Positions 23,852-41,100 of a stretch of DNA of 64,000 nucleotides are shown here, piece by piece. Each line of letters starts with the position of its first letter. The first letter of the stretch is position 1. The notes under the pieces are model-generated. The model was not told the origin of the DNA and did no database searches. It saw nothing but the letters and a program-made list of their open reading frames with translations. The stretch covers positions 620,001 to 684,000 of the forward strand of contig QEYB01000629.1 in NCBI GenBank assembly GCA_017562135.1. The letters are read 5' to 3'. A program made the position numbers and the translations under genes. The DNA is from Dipylidium caninum. Its lineage: Eukaryota; Platyhelminthes; Cestoda; Cyclophyllidea; Dipylidiidae.

Positions 23852-23940
23852 GATTGGAAGAGTGTGCGACTATGTGTTGGTGTTGGGACGTCAATGGTAT
23901 GAGAACTAGATTAGTAGCCAGAGTGCCTGAGGTTATTTCT
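23852..23940 (+). repeat. Extra 89-bp direct copy of arm sequence at the palindrome's right boundary
   Basis: This segment repeats 23073-23162 in the same orientation, starting GATTGGAAGAGTGTGCGACTATG and ending TTATTTCT, with a handful of differences. The left arm holds its inverted counterpart at about 10690-10780, but there is no extra copy outside the left arm. The two direct copies flank the AT-rich outer segment of the right arm (23163-23851). Confidence 0.9.
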
Positions 23941-26236
23941 GCGAAATATAGGTAACACTTTTGATATCTCCTCAAGTGAAGCGTACGCTTTACTCTTAAC
24001 TCCCCTTCTCATCCTTTTCACTGCGTTTTGGTGCATTTAACCATTCATTTTTTTGTCTTTCTCCCATTGCTTAAGTATTAAGTTTTCCTTTGTTAGCGCT
24101 CATTTTCTCGTTGATTTTATAATGTCTCTTAGCCATCCGCGTGTAGGCTCCCCTTCTTTTTCCACATCCACGGTATTTCCTCCCCGTTCACTAGGTTCAC
24201 TCGCCCTTAATATTTTAATTTTTGCCACTTTTTGTCCGCGTTTTGGTTAATTTTATTGAGGCGACACATGGAATCCTAACCCTGATGACTGAAGTTCACA
24301 ACTAAACCTGGCCTGAGAGTCATAAACGTTGTTGTGAAGTAGCGCACGTATACAGTGAATGCAGCCAGGTAGATGGTCAAGTCGGCTCATAGACAGAATT
24401 AATTTTAAACACTATCTACTTGCTTTCCACTAAGCAGCTCACCACCTACGCGCGGATGTAAGATTTGTCCGCATACAGCCATCTCTCTTGAATTCTCCAC
24501 TGTAGCATTCCTCTCTGAATTGGCCGCTGAATTGGGGCTGATGTAATTGTGTAAACGTGTCAATAATATATCATTTAATATCCTCCAAACTTTTCCCGTC
24601 GACAGAATATCTTATACGACTCATTTCTTCCTTCTTGATTTGTTACTTTTGAGATTCGTGGACTCTTGCGTTCTACTAGTTCAGCGAAGGTGGGTAGCTG
24701 TGGGTTTGTCGAAAGAAGTGCAAGCAATGGTGAGGGGGTGTATGAAGAATTGTTGTACTAAAATACCTTCCTTTAGCTTGAAAAAATCAGAATAAGATTA
24801 AAAAAGCGTTTTGGGTCAGTGTTCCGCAGAAGGAAGAGGCTAATGACCTCACCTATATTGACGACGAAGACTAAAACAACTCCCCATAATTTGAAACACT
24901 CATCAATGAGAGGCCAATGGTGTTAATCAAAGAACATCGAATAGTTAAATTGACAGTAGTATAGGTTTGTGAAATCAATTCAACATATCTTCGGGGGCTG
25001 CGATACTATCGTTAAAATTTCACGAAAACATCGTGTGGTACACGACACCGCCACGCACCAATTCCTAGGTTATAAGTAATTCACTTCTAATTAAAAGGTG
25101 AAGTGGCCATGAAATAGGTACTTTTAAAGATTATAAATAAATGACTAGAACCTAAAAACTGGCACAGATTATCCCTAAATATTTCACCGATTTCGGGTTG
25201 CTTAGTAGTAACTCTACTTAATAGGAAAGCAGTTCGCGTAAAGCAATCGGATAGAAGATATAGTCATAACATACAGTACCGCTGAGAGCCTGCCGATATG
25301 GCTCGATAAGCCATCCCAAGATTTTTGATCACGGTCATTAATAGAACTGACGAAGTGTATTAAAATCGAGGTCTAGTGGTAAGGAAGGGGCTCCGCGACA
25401 TACATTTTATTCACAGCTCTACTGCTATCGACTTGCGGCATCAGGACGCAATCACGGACCAGTAAACCAATTCACGCGGAATGGTTTTTTGGTTGGAGAG
25501 CTCGCCGAAAGGGAATGAAGATGTAGGCCAGAAGGGAGCAGAATGAGTCATTTCCTCCGAAATGGCTAGTACAAACATTATAAGTGACGAAGACCTGTAT
25601 AGTTGCCTCACGGATGGATGCAATAAAGAGGCACAGCTCAAATTGCGACAAGGAATCATAATTTGGTGAGCTAGTAAGCCTAAAAATCGGTCGGAAAATC
25701 AGGGACGGTAACCCTTAAAAAATGGGTACAAATGGTTGACGTAGGTATTCATATTAGGGAACATCTTAAAGAGCCGTAGTATCACAGCTTATCAAATCTT
25801 TTTCAACATTGTCGTTGCCTAGCTAAAATGAAAAAGGGGTAAATTTGTTTTGTTCGGCATAGGTACGTGATTGCGGAGAGCTTTCTAGGCTTAGGAGCCG
25901 TTCCTGTCGCATATACCCGTCGCAGCCAGAGGGGAAACATTTGTTAAAGCTCTTACTAGGTTTTGTTCTAACGTCTATAAGGTTACTATATTGCCACAGC
26001 TATACTTTGTTAAAGGCTGTCGCCACCGATTTTCTACAACAACTATATCAACCGCTAATAAATGTTCTACACCGCATTATAAAAATATTACTAAAATATA
26101 TTAGGAAAAACGGTGTATTTATTTATCTAAAAGTGCACGAGAAACCTTTATTAAAATTAATGAGTTTTAAAGAGTCAATTGAATGGCTTTTGGGTGAAGG
26201 CCATTGCTGTGCGCGAAATTGAGATTGGGGGCAGCC
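23941..26236. other. Intergenic region upstream of the V-ATPase gene
   Basis: About 2.3 kb between the palindrome and the V-ATPase ATG. It is AT-rich and has no recognisable gene. The open frame 25941-26222, just upstream of the ATG, has an amino-acid composition that reads like AT-rich non-coding sequence. The promoter and 5' UTR of the V-ATPase gene must lie in its right part, but no element can be named. Confidence 0.5.
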
Positions 26237-30438
<4,202 letters not shown>

Positions 30439-32179
30439 TGAACCTTAAACTCGACGTTAAAGTTCATTTAGTCTGATTCAATGTTGTGACGCATGTCATG
30501 ATTGCGTATTAAGTGTTGTTAGTTTGAATTTGCTTTAAGAACACTAAATGTGATAAGAAATAAAGCTGTTGTGTGTTTGGTTCCTTCTACAGTGTACTCA
30601 TTGGGTCGGGCTATTGGTTAACCTCTGACACTAAAGGCTGTGTGTCCTTTATTACGTAAGAATTGCTCGTATTTTTACTAGACGGTTAATTCTTCAGACA
30701 GCGAATTTTCGGTGAGCTACCTGCGGCCTGTAAACGATTGTCCGATTCCTTTTATTTCGTGTTAATTCGTCAACTGAAAGGAGGGGAGTACAATATCAAG
30801 GTGAAGGTACAGGGGCACTTGAGAGACCGCGGAGGTAGGGCGAAAAATGCTGGCATGAGCACGAGGGTTTAGGTCGGAGCTAATCAAAGCGGCTAAAGGA
30901 ACGTAGTATTTTGCGTCTTAAGGCGTGAAGTTCCGGCTACGTTGAGACATGTGAGTGAAAGTCAAGCGGAGGGATCTTTGCGACTGGGTGGCGGTTTGGG
31001 AGTTTGCGGGACAAATCTAGGCTAATCCGTCTTTACATTTTATGAAAAGAATTCCTCTCTAGTCAGAGTGTAAGATTAAATAAACTAGTGAAGAAACTGT
31101 TTAATTATTAAAACTTTTTTTGGCAAGCTCAAGTAGGATTTCTTAAAAATTTATTTAGCAAATCATGAGGGGCCGCTAGTGACCGTAAAGCATCCATAGT
31201 TGTCAAGTCCAAGCCCAACATGCTGTGCAACAAGGTTTCAGAGGATTTAGCTTGTATAGAAACAAAAGTAAGGGGCGAGTGATTTAAATTATCAATACAT
31301 TAACGCTTCTAATCAACCTAGATGTATATTTGAATAGCTTCGTTTCAAAAAAAAAGGAAAATCCTTAATAACGCATAAAAAAATGCCGCCAAAAGAAAAG
31401 CTTATGGGCGCAAGCCAAGTTATGCAATTGTTTTTCAAGGTCTTCCGGTGTTTTTTCATTTTATCAGCTGTGTATAAGTTAATTTAGAGCGCCTATTGCA
31501 GACTCACCGTTGCCTGTTACCCGCGTGACGGATTCGCACTGCAGCAAAAAAGAACATTCGCCTTGACCAAAAAAATACTAATTTACTGCTTGTGAACATA
31601 CAATGTTAGATTATTAAATGCATTGTCCTTAAAGGGTCTAGTGCATCCTTTTAAACTTTCAGGGGTAGTGGGTTTTTGCGTATTCGTTGATACTCTGCAT
31701 CGAGTACATAACTTGCTGTTTCACCGATCAAAGTTTGAACTATATTCCTCAGTAGGCGTGCGCACGGCTTCTTTTCATCATCCATCCTTTTTTTTGCGTA
31801 TTTACTTAAATGTGTATGATTATTTATTCAAGTAGCGTGCTGCATGACTTATAAGATGCTTAATAAGTTCAACCGCCAAATAGGATGCTCTTTGTATGTA
31901 TATTAGGTCTTGATTTAATTCAGGGGTATATGAAACCTGATATAAAAAGGCATATTCCGACTCGCAAACCACTAGGACGCAGGATTGCAGCAAAAAGACC
32001 ATTATTGACTACCAACATTCGAAATGACTGCGTTCGATTTCTTAACGATCTTATTGTCAGCGAGGACATTATTCGTTGCCTTTACAGTTGTATTTCCAGT
32101 AATTTCTCAAATTTGTGCCTACAAACGTATTAAGAGCAACCATCCGATTGGAAATATACCAGGCCTACCGGAGTAAAAC
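30439..32179. other. Intergenic region, possible upstream exon at ~31.92-32.09 kb
   Basis: Mostly AT-rich non-coding sequence between two plus-strand genes. A segment around 31930-32090 reads MKPDIKRHIPTRKPLGRR in one frame, preceded by an acceptor-like TTCAG. It could be a 5' exon of the following coiled-coil gene. The frame is not linked to the next exons by a clean splice, so it stays a candidate. Nothing else was seen. Confidence 0.35.
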
Positions 32180-34323
32180 ATGGCGATACAACCAGTTCCG
32201 CCCGCAAACAAAATTCGCCAAAGGTATATTATTTAATTTTACAGTATGGTTGATTGAATTCAATCGATTGTAATGGTTTAGGCCCATTGCGTGTTTTCAA
32301 GACTCCTTCAAGAAATCAACAGGAATAATCGATAACGCGCCATCCAAAAAACGTGGATGAGACGGAACCACCCATTGATTTTAATGCCCTCCTACAGCGC
32401 AATAAAATCGGTCGCGGTCATTCTTCGTAAGGAATATAGTTTTTTTTTGACGTTATTATCTGGTTTTTTCGTTTTTAAGGTGATGCAGACTTGAAATACT
32501 TAGCGAAATGACGCGGAAGAAGCTGCAATACGCATCCTCAGGAGTAGTTTTGCCAGTCAGCAGTCTGAAAAACTTAGCCGCAGCTGTCAAACTACCGTGA
32601 AAACGTGCTATACCCAGTTTTCACCGAGTTCTAATGTCGAATTTGGCGTTCAGTACAGTCCCACGTAAGATAGCGAAAGACAAATTTAAGATTGTTGTCA
32701 AGTAAATTTCTCAAAAGAGGCCCCTTTTCAAACGGTAGGAACAGAGGGAATTCAGATATGCTGAAACAAGAGGAGGTTACCTTACCGCAGCCGTCTTGCA
32801 GTGTGAAAACCTCCTCTACGACTGTTCAAACTATAGAATCAATGAAAAATTGTGCCACGGTAGGCTTTCGTTTAATTTTTAGCTCTTTTTCACCAATAGG
32901 CTAGAACTCGAAGTCTCGGAGATGAAAATCTAAGTACTCAGTTAAATTCCCTCAGTTTAACGCTAAATAGACAACAAGCAGAATGTGAAAAACAGCGTCA
33001 GGAGATGAATCAAAAGGAGTTAGCTTTCAAAGTAAGCTCAGTGGTGTATTTCGTTCCTAAGATTTGTAATGTCGACAAAGAGGTTAACAATTACATTAAT
33101 TTTGGATACGCAATCGAAATTCTAAACACGTTTATTTTTCACATTCTCCCAACCCCCCACCTCCCACCTCATCACATTTTACAGGGAAATGGGATTTAGG
33201 GTTCTTAGTATGACTTTTTCATTGCTGGTAAAAATTAAAATAAATACGATTAAAGTGCTTTCTTCCCAACAGAGCAGTCTAGATATCATGGTTGGTCAAC
33301 TGAGGAACTTGTTCAAGGAGAACTCCAATTTGAGGCATCAGCTGGAGAAAAAGGACGCTGAACTGGCCTCCATGCGCCGCCTCATTGAGAATATCTTCGT
33401 TAAACTGTCACAATTACCGCCTACATCGACAATGAATTCGCGAGAATTGCTCGATGATTCTTTATCTAACACAGGCTCCATGGGGTCACTCTTTCAGGAT
33501 GCACTCGATAGGTAATGACAAGAGTGAAGGGGAACTCGATCACTGTGATCGGATTCATTACAGGTACCATTGTGGTACAATGAGTTCGGCATTCTTCCGC
33601 ATACTGGTCATTTAGTAATCGACTACGCTGAATAGATAAAAGTGGAAGTGCGGCGTCTGGACCAGAGCCCAATCTCTCATCGTTGAGCGCTAACTTAGAG
33701 ATGATCTGTCTTGATAAGATCATGAGCGTTTGGCACAAATGAAACAGTTGAAATTGGCTTAGTGATTGTTGATGGTCCTAAAATTCTCTTGACCTCCGGT
33801 CAACTTACAAAACGACCATTTCCATTTAAATATAAATTGTTTATCACATTGATAAAGTAAATCTGAATTAGCTCACACAAATAAATTTTTCGCCTTTTCT
33901 CTTTGAGCCCAAGCAGCCTGACATTTCCACACGGAACATCTGAAGTCAATGATTTGGTCCCAACACCCAAGGTAAGCCCTCTCTACATTTACAATACTTG
34001 CCAATATCCCTCCTGCAGTCGGTACCTTTTGAGGGTCTTGAAGGAAGCAATGACAACATTACCAGCGTCTCAGTCGTGAAATTACATCAGCTTAACTCAG
34101 AAGTTAGTTTGTTTTTCTCTTGCATTGACACCACGTAAGTAATGCTAATGTTGGACTTCGTTCATGTTTCTTTCGACAGAAGTGCGAAATGAAAAGTCGT
34201 ATCTCCTCAGCAAGTTCATCGAGTTCGCTATGCACCGCCGAAATACTGCAATTTCATAGGGGTTTGGCAGCTCTGGACGATCAGATTTCAAAAATGCGTA
34301 GTTCGCTCCACCTCGGTAGTTGA
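32180..34323 (+). CDS. Coiled-coil protein of unknown family (5' part indel-damaged, 3' part clean)
   Basis: Exons read: 32180-32223 (candidate start MAIQPVPPANKIRQR), 32282-32426, about 32480-32665, a segment ending at 32859, 32900-33031, 33273-33511, 33917-33971, 34019-34102 and 34180-34323 (stop TGA). From 32900 onward every junction keeps phase. The central part (QQAECEKQRQEMNQKELAFK, then LRNLFKENSNLRHQLEKKD and SMRRLIENIFVKL) is a heptad-type coiled coil of roughly 90 residues. It is followed by Ser/Thr-rich linkers and a short helical C-terminus, LAALDDQISKMRSSLHLGS. Earlier exons are Ser/Thr/Gln-rich (SCQTTVKTCYTQFSPSS and SCSVKTSSTTVQT look like two related pieces). The part before about 32700 needs several one-base corrections. 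The family is not recognised; a centrosomal or cytoskeletal coiled-coil role would be a guess. It is convergent with the Furry gene. Confidence 0.7.
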
Positions 34324-35108
34324 TTCGGGCACTCTACTTTTAATTGCCATCTCGATTTCCTGTTTTTTTCGAACTTTTTACTGGAGTTTATGTAATCCAG
34401 ATGAATTTCCTCCATGGTTGGACGAATCCCTTGTTGGCATAACCATTAGTTGCCTATTTTCTCTGCATTAGAGATGCAGACCACTCATATTTTGTAAAAG
34501 TTACTTGACAACGTGTTAAAAAATAAAATATCCAAATTTTCCGAATGTCTTTACCATTATAAAAATTTGTGAAATTAGGAAAAATAGGAATTGAAAGTAA
34601 AAAAAAGGTCGCTTAGGGCGGATCGGAAAAAGGCTTATATTGCAAATCTTTTCAGTTTAAGAAACGGATATGACACAGGACCGTTCTCGAGGGGCACATG
34701 TGACCACGGCGACCAAAAGCTCAAGTTGTAGAGATCGAAAGGACCACTTCATTAGACAGTACACAAAAGATAGTCATGTAGGAATGTACCTGATGAATAG
34801 GCGTACTGCATAAGAGAATTCATTAAAGAACATTTGGAAGCGCATCTCTTCCAAGTCCCTCGGGAAATGTTACCTATTTAAATATCGTGGCTTGGACAGA
34901 ACCAAAATTCCCGTTTTAAAACTAACAAAAGTAAAAGCCACATTCAATCACTCGTCATTAGTTTCATTCATTTAGAACGGGATTTACGGGTTGACAGCGA
35001 GACAAGGTATCTGATTTATAGACAGTCAAGCAAAGAAATACACCTTTTATGTGAACAAGCGAGGTAGTAGTTAATGCATGAGCGTGCGGAGCATTTGTGA
35101 TCGAAAGC
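34324..35108. other. Convergent intergenic region
   Basis: About 0.8 kb between the stop codons of the plus-strand coiled-coil gene and the minus-strand Furry gene, holding both 3' UTRs. It is AT-rich, with possible polyadenylation-like A/T runs near 34520 (AAAAAATAAAATA) on the plus strand. No gene was seen. Confidence 0.5.
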
Positions 35109-38100
35109 CTACATTCCCTGGACTTCCAGAAGATGCAACAGTTGGTCAGCAAGTTCCAGCGGAGGGAGCGGTGTTCGACCGTCGGACGCGAAAAGATTGT
35201 CGGTGGAGAGGAGTGTTGGTGCCCATCCCTTCGCCAGGATCGCAGAAGCGGTTGACGCAGAGGCTTCAGAACGACTAACCCCCATTGTCTGGCTTTGGGC
35301 GAAAATTAGCGCCACACCTGAGTAAAATGAACGGCAAAAGTTAACCGAGACAATACCAGAATGAATGATAGGCAAATGGGCAAATCGCGACAGGGTGTAA
35401 GCAACAGGAAAAGAGGTCAGATGATTAATCACTAGGTCTGTCCACTGATGGACACGAAGTCCTCATATTTGCACAGACATATCGTGAAAATTCCATTTCA
35501 TCATAAATGTGGCAGCATCGATCAATGAATAATCTAAACAATGCTTAGTAGACCGAAATACCAAAGACCGCAACCGGCGGTTTTTCGTTCCTATATTTGT
35601 TCCCTAGGAGGTCGGAAGAACAATACGCTGTGAATTAAACCAATCTCCAGCATCATGCTCAGAGGAGAAGGTTCTTACCAGACTCGATATTTGGCTCGGT
35701 CCAAAGTTGTTCGCAACACGCCCCTAGAATATCCATAATATTGTCCATTGTAATGCTGAAGTTAAGAAAAATAGATACAGAAAAACGAAGAATTTGCAGT
35801 GCCTATAGGAGCTCGAAAAGGGAGAGGCAACATATGTTTCAACAATCTCTGTGCGACAGTGTAAGTCTAGGCCTTTTAATGAAATAATTCTTGGAGGTGG
35901 ATACGTTTAGAAGAACCAAACTCACGGATCAGTTAACTTCATTGCTGTGGCGTACACTGCAAGTGCGTGTTTTATGTCCACCTCTTCAGGGCTAGAGGAG
36001 TTGCGTAAAGGCCGTAATAGCAGTCGTGCGCATTGCTCCTTCCACGCCTCCATTCCTCTTATGTTTGGAAGATTTGATAACAGTGGTGGTGGAAGAGAAA
36101 GAAGGTAAGAACGAAGTCGGGCAAAGAGAGGTTCCACAAGTGTGGAAGAAAAATTGGTTACGTCAACAGGTAAAGCCACGAGGTAGTGCTGTGCACCGAT
36201 TAGAAGATATGTGCAGTGACGGAAGAAGGCGACCAGAAGGTGAAGTACTTCCTGAAGGTCGCAGCAGATTCGTTCAAGCTAAATGGGAGTGAAAAGAGGG
36301 AGAAGTGATTTTCGGGATTGCTATTGTACGTAGTCTGGGTGATAGCGTCGATGATACTGTTGTAGGTATTAAAAATGCTACCAATCCTAAGGTTAGCGGA
36401 GTAGGGGAAGCTAACCTGCTGCCAGTCTGTTCGTTCTGAAGGAGCACATGTCTATAAAGTGACGGAAATGACATTAAATGAGTGACAAAGTAAATAACCA
36501 TTCTACACTTACTCCGAATCTTAAGTCGATAAGAGAACATACAACATAAAGTTTTTCCACAGCTTCCTCCCATTCCCTGTAGGCTTTGCCAAGTTGCAAG
36601 CACTGATGTATGAAGTGCTCGTCGAGGAGGGGGATCTAGTGTCAAAGGAAAAGTAAGACAAAGGATACAACGTTTTGGATGTCTCAACAGCCGAAAGACG
36701 GTTCATTTCTAGCGCTAGCTGAAGATTCAAAAAAATAATGATGTCTTTAACGAAAATACGATGACGAGGAATGGGTTATCGCACTATTCATAAAAGACTG
36801 AGCGCCTTGACATCCCGAGCATCCAATGTCAGTGTTCTTCACCAATAAGTAGAAGGTCAACAGACCCAAGTTCGAAAGAGAGGTAAGTGAGAGATCAGGT
36901 GGCAAATAAAATTGTGAAATAGGAGAAATTCGTCACCTATACTGGTGGCAAACTAGTAATAAGGAATTTGACATACTTCGACCGCAACGTTTGAGCAAAT
37001 GGAAAGAGAAAGAACAGAATGGAATGGAAGGGTGACAGTCAATTGCTCTTGGAAAGAGTCGATTTAACAATACACACGAGACCAACCAATTGACTTCTGA
37101 CCTTCCCCTATCTAGTTCCCCGATCATAGGCAATTAGTGGGTGAAGAAGCAAAATGTAAACGAAATAGCGTTGAAAAAGTGTAGGTCGATGGAAGAATAC
37201 GCGAAGTCAGTCGAATTCAAAATACATAAATAATTAGTCCCATTTCTACTTAGAAATGCTACAAGGTCTACATAGCTTGCGATAATAAATATTTAAGGGG
37301 AGTCCTCGACGTAGAAAAGGAAATTGATTTGAGAAAGCGAAAAAGCAAAACAGGAGAGCTGACGAAGGAAGTGAACGACTCAACCAGGACCTTTAAAGGC
37401 GAAAGTTGTGTAAAGGTTAAACTTACACTGTTTGGGTGAATTTCGAAAAAGGGCACAGGAAGGATACCACGAATAATTTCGGCGATTTTGACTGGAAAAA
37501 AAACAATAAATAAAACATAGAATAACATTACGAATTCTACAGGTATTATCTTTCGAATAACTATTTCAACAGGAGTAACAGGGAAAATAAGAAGAGAGAA
37601 GTAGGACGGTGATTTGTCCAGCAAAAAATCACCCACGCAATCCTCTCGAATTTGTTAGGCAAAAAATATAAAGCCCATAATGACTTTTGAAAGGCTTCCA
37701 AAACCAATGTTACCAATAAGGATATCGGCAGCTCATTTACATTTTACTGTGTAGCTGTACTTTTCCCATATCAATCGAAATCTAATTTCAACAATACACC
37801 ACGTTGTCCATCATAAAATGGAAATTCTCCTTAATTTTACGGGTAACTCTCATTTCATTCAGTCCCCATAATGATGAGAGCGTGATCATGTTAACCTACC
37901 TAGATTAGATATCCGAATTTCCGAATCGAGATCGCTACTTGGAGGACATCGAAAAAAAGCCAAATTAGCAACTTCCACAGCTTGGAAGGTCGACCGTCTC
38001 AGCATTCCCGAGAATGTGCTTCTCAAACCTGTCAGCAGAAGACGTAAACGATCGCTCTGTGCACTCATCATTCTTCCCCTTACTGCTGTCTGCTGTAGCG

Positions 38101-41100
38101 AATTGAGCTGACGATGGCAAGTTATCCAGGCTGTCTCCGATGGCGTCTGATAGGAAGAGAGGCGCCGAGGAAATGAGCTTAGTAGTTAAAATGATGCATG
38201 AGCGAAGTAGGCCAAGTTCCTACCGGAATTATTAACTGTTCGGCAGTAACGCCAAGTGCGGAAGAGGTATTGGCAACTTCTACAAGGTGGTCCAAAGCAT
38301 TGCTGCTTCTGCACAATCTCAACGGCAATGGAGGCGGATCGCAAGTCGTAACATCCAGGCTGCGCAGGGAGCGTCCGTGGTGGCGTGGTTTCACTGATAA
38401 TAATGAAGATTCATCAACCTCTGCCTCATTGTTACATATTGTGGCGGGGATCTTGGGTGAGGGTGAAGGGGAAGATGAGTGTCGTGCGCACTTTACTGCA
38501 GCCAAGGATTTGGGTTCCTGAACTACAGCGTTTTCTCCATTAGGCTGGTTGGACAGCGAGTCTAACGAGCCTCCGAGAGCTGTTAAATTTTGTCGACGTC
38601 GACGCGAACATATTACTGGCGGTTGCATCGAAAAGGTTCGCTTTCTTGAAACTGCATCAAGAAATGTAAAGGCCATATATAGACTCCTAGACTTCCTCGA
38701 TACATTATCAATAAGTGGACTTTATTACAAAATAGATTTAACACTGGGTTCCAGAAGGAATACTACGGGAACGAATGCTCCAATATATGAGGCCTCTTAG
38801 AACAGAGGAGGAGTCAAGAATTAAGCTAGGGATTTAAAAAATAAATGAATGTACTTGAAGAATGCGGGGAAGTAGTGAAATGAGAAATAGAAAACTAAGC
38901 AAAAAAAAAAACATTGACCTAAATGCATGGCACCTAAGGGAACTTCACACAGTACTGATTCCCAAAAGGATGAAAGAAAAACAGCAATAAATTACAAATT
39001 ATACATCCCTTTCAGCAACAAAAAATAGTAGTAATCAATGGAAAAGAATGACCATGGGTCTAGTAAGAGGAGTGGTGGCTCATGGTTTACCAGCCTTACA
39101 GGCTATCAGTAAGGCTAGTGGACTTGCAAACCCTTTTATATATCAGACAAAATGTGAAGCGTACGCGGTGGGATTTCTGGCCACTGTCTCATAGACGCAT
39201 TGTTCGTCGTATTTAGCCAGTTCATATCCGTCGTGGATGGTGCATCCGGTAACCACTTTATCGGACTATTTACCCGTGAGTTCCCCTCGATTAGAAGTTG
39301 GGAATTAAAAATCTGATTCAATGTTGATGGGGCTAGAAATGAATCAGGTTTAGGCGTCGCAGACGTGGCGGGGTCGACAGTTGCCATAGAAGGTGCGGCG
39401 GGTGAGGAAGCAACTGAAGAGGAAAGCTGTAGCGAAAGTTGGGACTGTCTTTCTATTATTGCTCCTGTCGCTGCGGAAGAGCTGACAATAAGAAATTCGC
39501 CCCCCTCCTCATCCAATTCATCCTCTTCCTCATCGTCGGCTTCCTCATCCTCCTCCTCTTCTTCCGCATCTTCCATTTCAAGATCATCGGCTTCCGCTAT
39601 AGGTCGATGTTGTTGTGAGTGAGAGTTGGAGAGAACCGGGGCAGGGACGATATAGTTTTTCTCATTAATTCTAGTGAAGTCATTTTGGAAACTGGTGTCT
39701 TCACTACTAACTAATAAAGAAGCATCACATTGGTCTGTCTGCAACTGTTGTTTATGTATTTGCATATGATGGTGTGGTTGCGGGTTTTGCTGGTCCTCAA
39801 CTTCATCGTTGAACTCCGTGTGAGAGGTAATAGAGTGCCCACGCACGCCCCAAGGACACCGGGATTGATCCTCCTAAACCGACCAAATTAATAGCACGGT
39901 CAATTTGCGGCCTCGTCGAGACATTTTTTAAAATTAGTCTGTCACTCCCCGTATGTTTATAGTAAAACTATTTCCCGCCTGGTTCATTCCCACAACTCCA
40001 GATGCAAGAATTAAAATCCGCCACATAAATGTCTCAAACGAGATTCATTTCAAAGCGAATCGGATATGCACAAGAAAGGCAAGACGAAATTTGTGATGCT
40101 TCAAAAACCCTTTATCAAAGAACTAAAGAAGAGCAAATCGCACACACGAGTTGCATTGAAAATTTTTATAAAACCCTGCACAGGCAACAAATAAACTCTT
40201 AAAGCCCGGAAAATGAGACTGGTGTTATGCTGAGAAGTAAAAAGTAGATATCTACCCAAGTTCCACGAGGCAAATCGAGGAAATTAATATTCATCAGCTG
40301 TGCGTCCAAATAAGTGTCAAGATCATGGAAGACTGCGGCACGCTCTGCACTGCTAGTATCATCAAAGCGACCGTCGTCTGAAAAGAAAAAGGGGCAAACG
40401 AAACCTTATACAACTGTTGGAAAGAGTGACCACATGATACCTTAGCGGTTCATGTCAGAATTGAAGACTTTCAAGAAGGTGAGTTGATGCCTATGTTTGA
40501 AAGGATCCCAGATAATGAAACCAACCTGAATGAAGTATTTCATACTCCCTTCCAATGGAATTGCTTTAAATCGGTCTTTTGCAGTAAATTATAGTAAAAG
40601 AAGCATAAATGTAGTCATACAACGAGGGAAAGCAATATATGGCAAATAAGGTTTATATAAACACGCATATGAGGAGAAAATCAACATACCCGGATTGCTA
40701 GCGTCATTGATCGAGGTAGTCTCGCTGCTCGAATGCATGCTCAACTGACGATCCAAAGTTTCAGTCGACTGACTGAATATTACCTAGAATCCAGGCCAAG
40801 GAAAGGGAAAGGAGGAAGAATGAACAAAGTTAAATTTGTTGTACCCAGGAACACATCAAGATAGTTGTAATGAAAGAGGTAAGAGTGAGGAGAGGATAGT
40901 AGGAACTCGACTATAGCGCAACACAATCAGCACCACAACTGTGATGTGAATAACAACACCGACGGCCACAGCACCAGCACCGGTAAAAGCTCCTTAAGGC
41001 TATTTCAACGTTACCATTGGTGTAAGAGAAAGAAAACAAAAAAACTCAGAAATTTTAGCGGGTTTACAGGCTGCAGACCCTACGTTGGGTTCTTCGAGGC

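Noticed and set aside
25941..26222. 93-residue plus frame just upstream of the V-ATPase ATG
   Set aside because: Its Leu/Ile/Lys/Tyr composition is what AT-rich non-coding DNA gives. It has no family, and it is out of place relative to the well-conserved V-ATPase start.
39365..39622. Plus-strand polyserine frame
   Set aside because: Antisense reading of the Glu/Asp-rich tract in the Furry exon.
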